The notes under the pieces were generated by a model. The model worked only from the letters and a program-made list of their open reading frames with translations, ran no database searches and had not been told where the DNA came from. Position numbers and translations under genes: made by a program. Shown piece by piece: positions 17,032 to 17,500 of a DNA stretch of 17,500 bases (position 1 is the first letter of the stretch; each line of letters opens with the position of its first letter). Source of the DNA: Salpingoeca rosetta (taxonomy: Eukaryota; Opisthokonta; Choanoflagellata; Craspedida; Salpingoecidae); assembly GCF_000188695.1 (NCBI RefSeq), contig NW_004754919.1, positions 849,588 to 867,087 on the forward strand. The letters are read 5' to 3'.

Positions 17032-17500
17032 GCTCCGTGATCGTAGTCGTGGTCGTGGTGGTGGTGGTGGTGGCTGGTGAATGATGGCGGTGCTGATTCG
17101 GGTTGGTGGGTGCGATGGTGACAATTTGGGTGCACACGCATGGGTGCGGATGTCATGGTTTGGTGTGCTTTGAGGGACTGATTGTGGTGATGCATGCACG
17201 TGGTGCGGGTTGAAGTCAGTTTTTCACTGCTCCTTTGCTTTCGCAATTCGACTTGTGTCCCTTCCTCCAATCGCCCCATTTGTGTGTCTTGCCGAGTTTG
17301 AAAGCGTGTGTGAGGATCGCCAGGTTTTATGTGTGTGTGTGCGTGCGTGCGTATGCGTGTGCATTTGTTGTTGTGCTGTGGTTGTTGTTTCATCGAACGT
17401 CCTTCATAATGCGGTGCAGTCATTTCGTGATGGCGGTGTTGCGTGTATGTGTGTCTCGTGTATGGCGTAGCTTTCCTGCTTGTGTGGCGGGGTGCGTGTG
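17032..17500 (+). other. 3' flank of NDUFV1, no gene seen
   Basis: These 469 bp begin with a GTGGTGGTGG run (about 17050-17072), then G/T-rich sequence, a C/T-rich patch (17220-17280) and a short GT/GCGT tract (about 17330-17362). No coding frame of interest and no recognisable downstream gene is present. The window ends in GT-rich sequence. Confidence 0.5.

Noticed and set aside
1..17500. Bacterial operon or phage/plasmid interpretation
   Set aside because: Coding sequences are interrupted by GT-AG introns, and the products include mitochondrial-targeted NDUFV1 and secretory-pathway eukaryotic proteins.

Overview
The window is nuclear DNA of a eukaryote. It holds five spliced protein-coding genes with 17 inferred introns of about 140 to 440 bp. 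The exons are GC-rich, and the introns and flanks are full of GT/CA microsatellites. The content fits a unicellular relative of animals: a leucine-rich-repeat receptor with a TKL-type kinase, an exostosin-family glycosyltransferase, an aspartyl/asparaginyl beta-hydroxylase, an MFSD11/UNC93-like transporter and mitochondrial complex I subunit NDUFV1. A choanoflagellate (Salpingoeca-like) is my best guess. This is an inference from gene content and intron style, not a proven identity. All exon boundaries were deduced by reading splice signals, codon phase and family motifs; every gene model closes in frame.

Layout from left to right. (1) 144-1535, plus strand, two exons: a membrane-anchored Asp/Asn beta-hydroxylase-like protein. 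(2) 1536-2513: convergent 3' flanks made of GT tracts, then CA tracts, then a 37-bp tandem duplication. (3) 4285-2514, minus strand, two exons: a GT47/exostosin-like type II membrane glycosyltransferase with a Q/N/S-rich insert. (4) 4286-4472: a 187-bp divergent intergenic region, probably a shared promoter. (5) 4473-9619, plus, three exons, 1505 aa: signal peptide, LRR ectodomain, transmembrane helix and a TKL-like kinase with two inserts. (6) 10115-13297, plus, eight exons, 515 aa: an MFSD11/UNC93-like 12-TM transporter with a dileucine sorting motif, a His-rich tail and one GC-AG intron. (7) 14180-17031, plus, seven exons, 463 aa: NDUFV1, with all six introns in phase 0.

The genes do not form a pathway. 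Surface and secretory functions (hydroxylase, glycosyltransferase, receptor kinase) sit beside a probable endolysosomal transporter and a respiratory subunit. Physical linkage suggests co-regulation only for the head-to-head glycosyltransferase/receptor pair.

The most striking signal is not in the proteins. Dinucleotide tracts are oriented by transcription. In introns, GT tracts lie at the donor side and CA tracts at the acceptor side, never the reverse. Downstream of several stop codons the tract is again GT in the sense strand, whichever strand the gene is on. Two introns carry a GT tract at the 5' end and a CA tract at the 3' end, and could fold back on themselves. Two other introns are multiples of three and free of in-frame stops because of their GT content. 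No tRNA, rRNA, CRISPR array or transposon was recognised.
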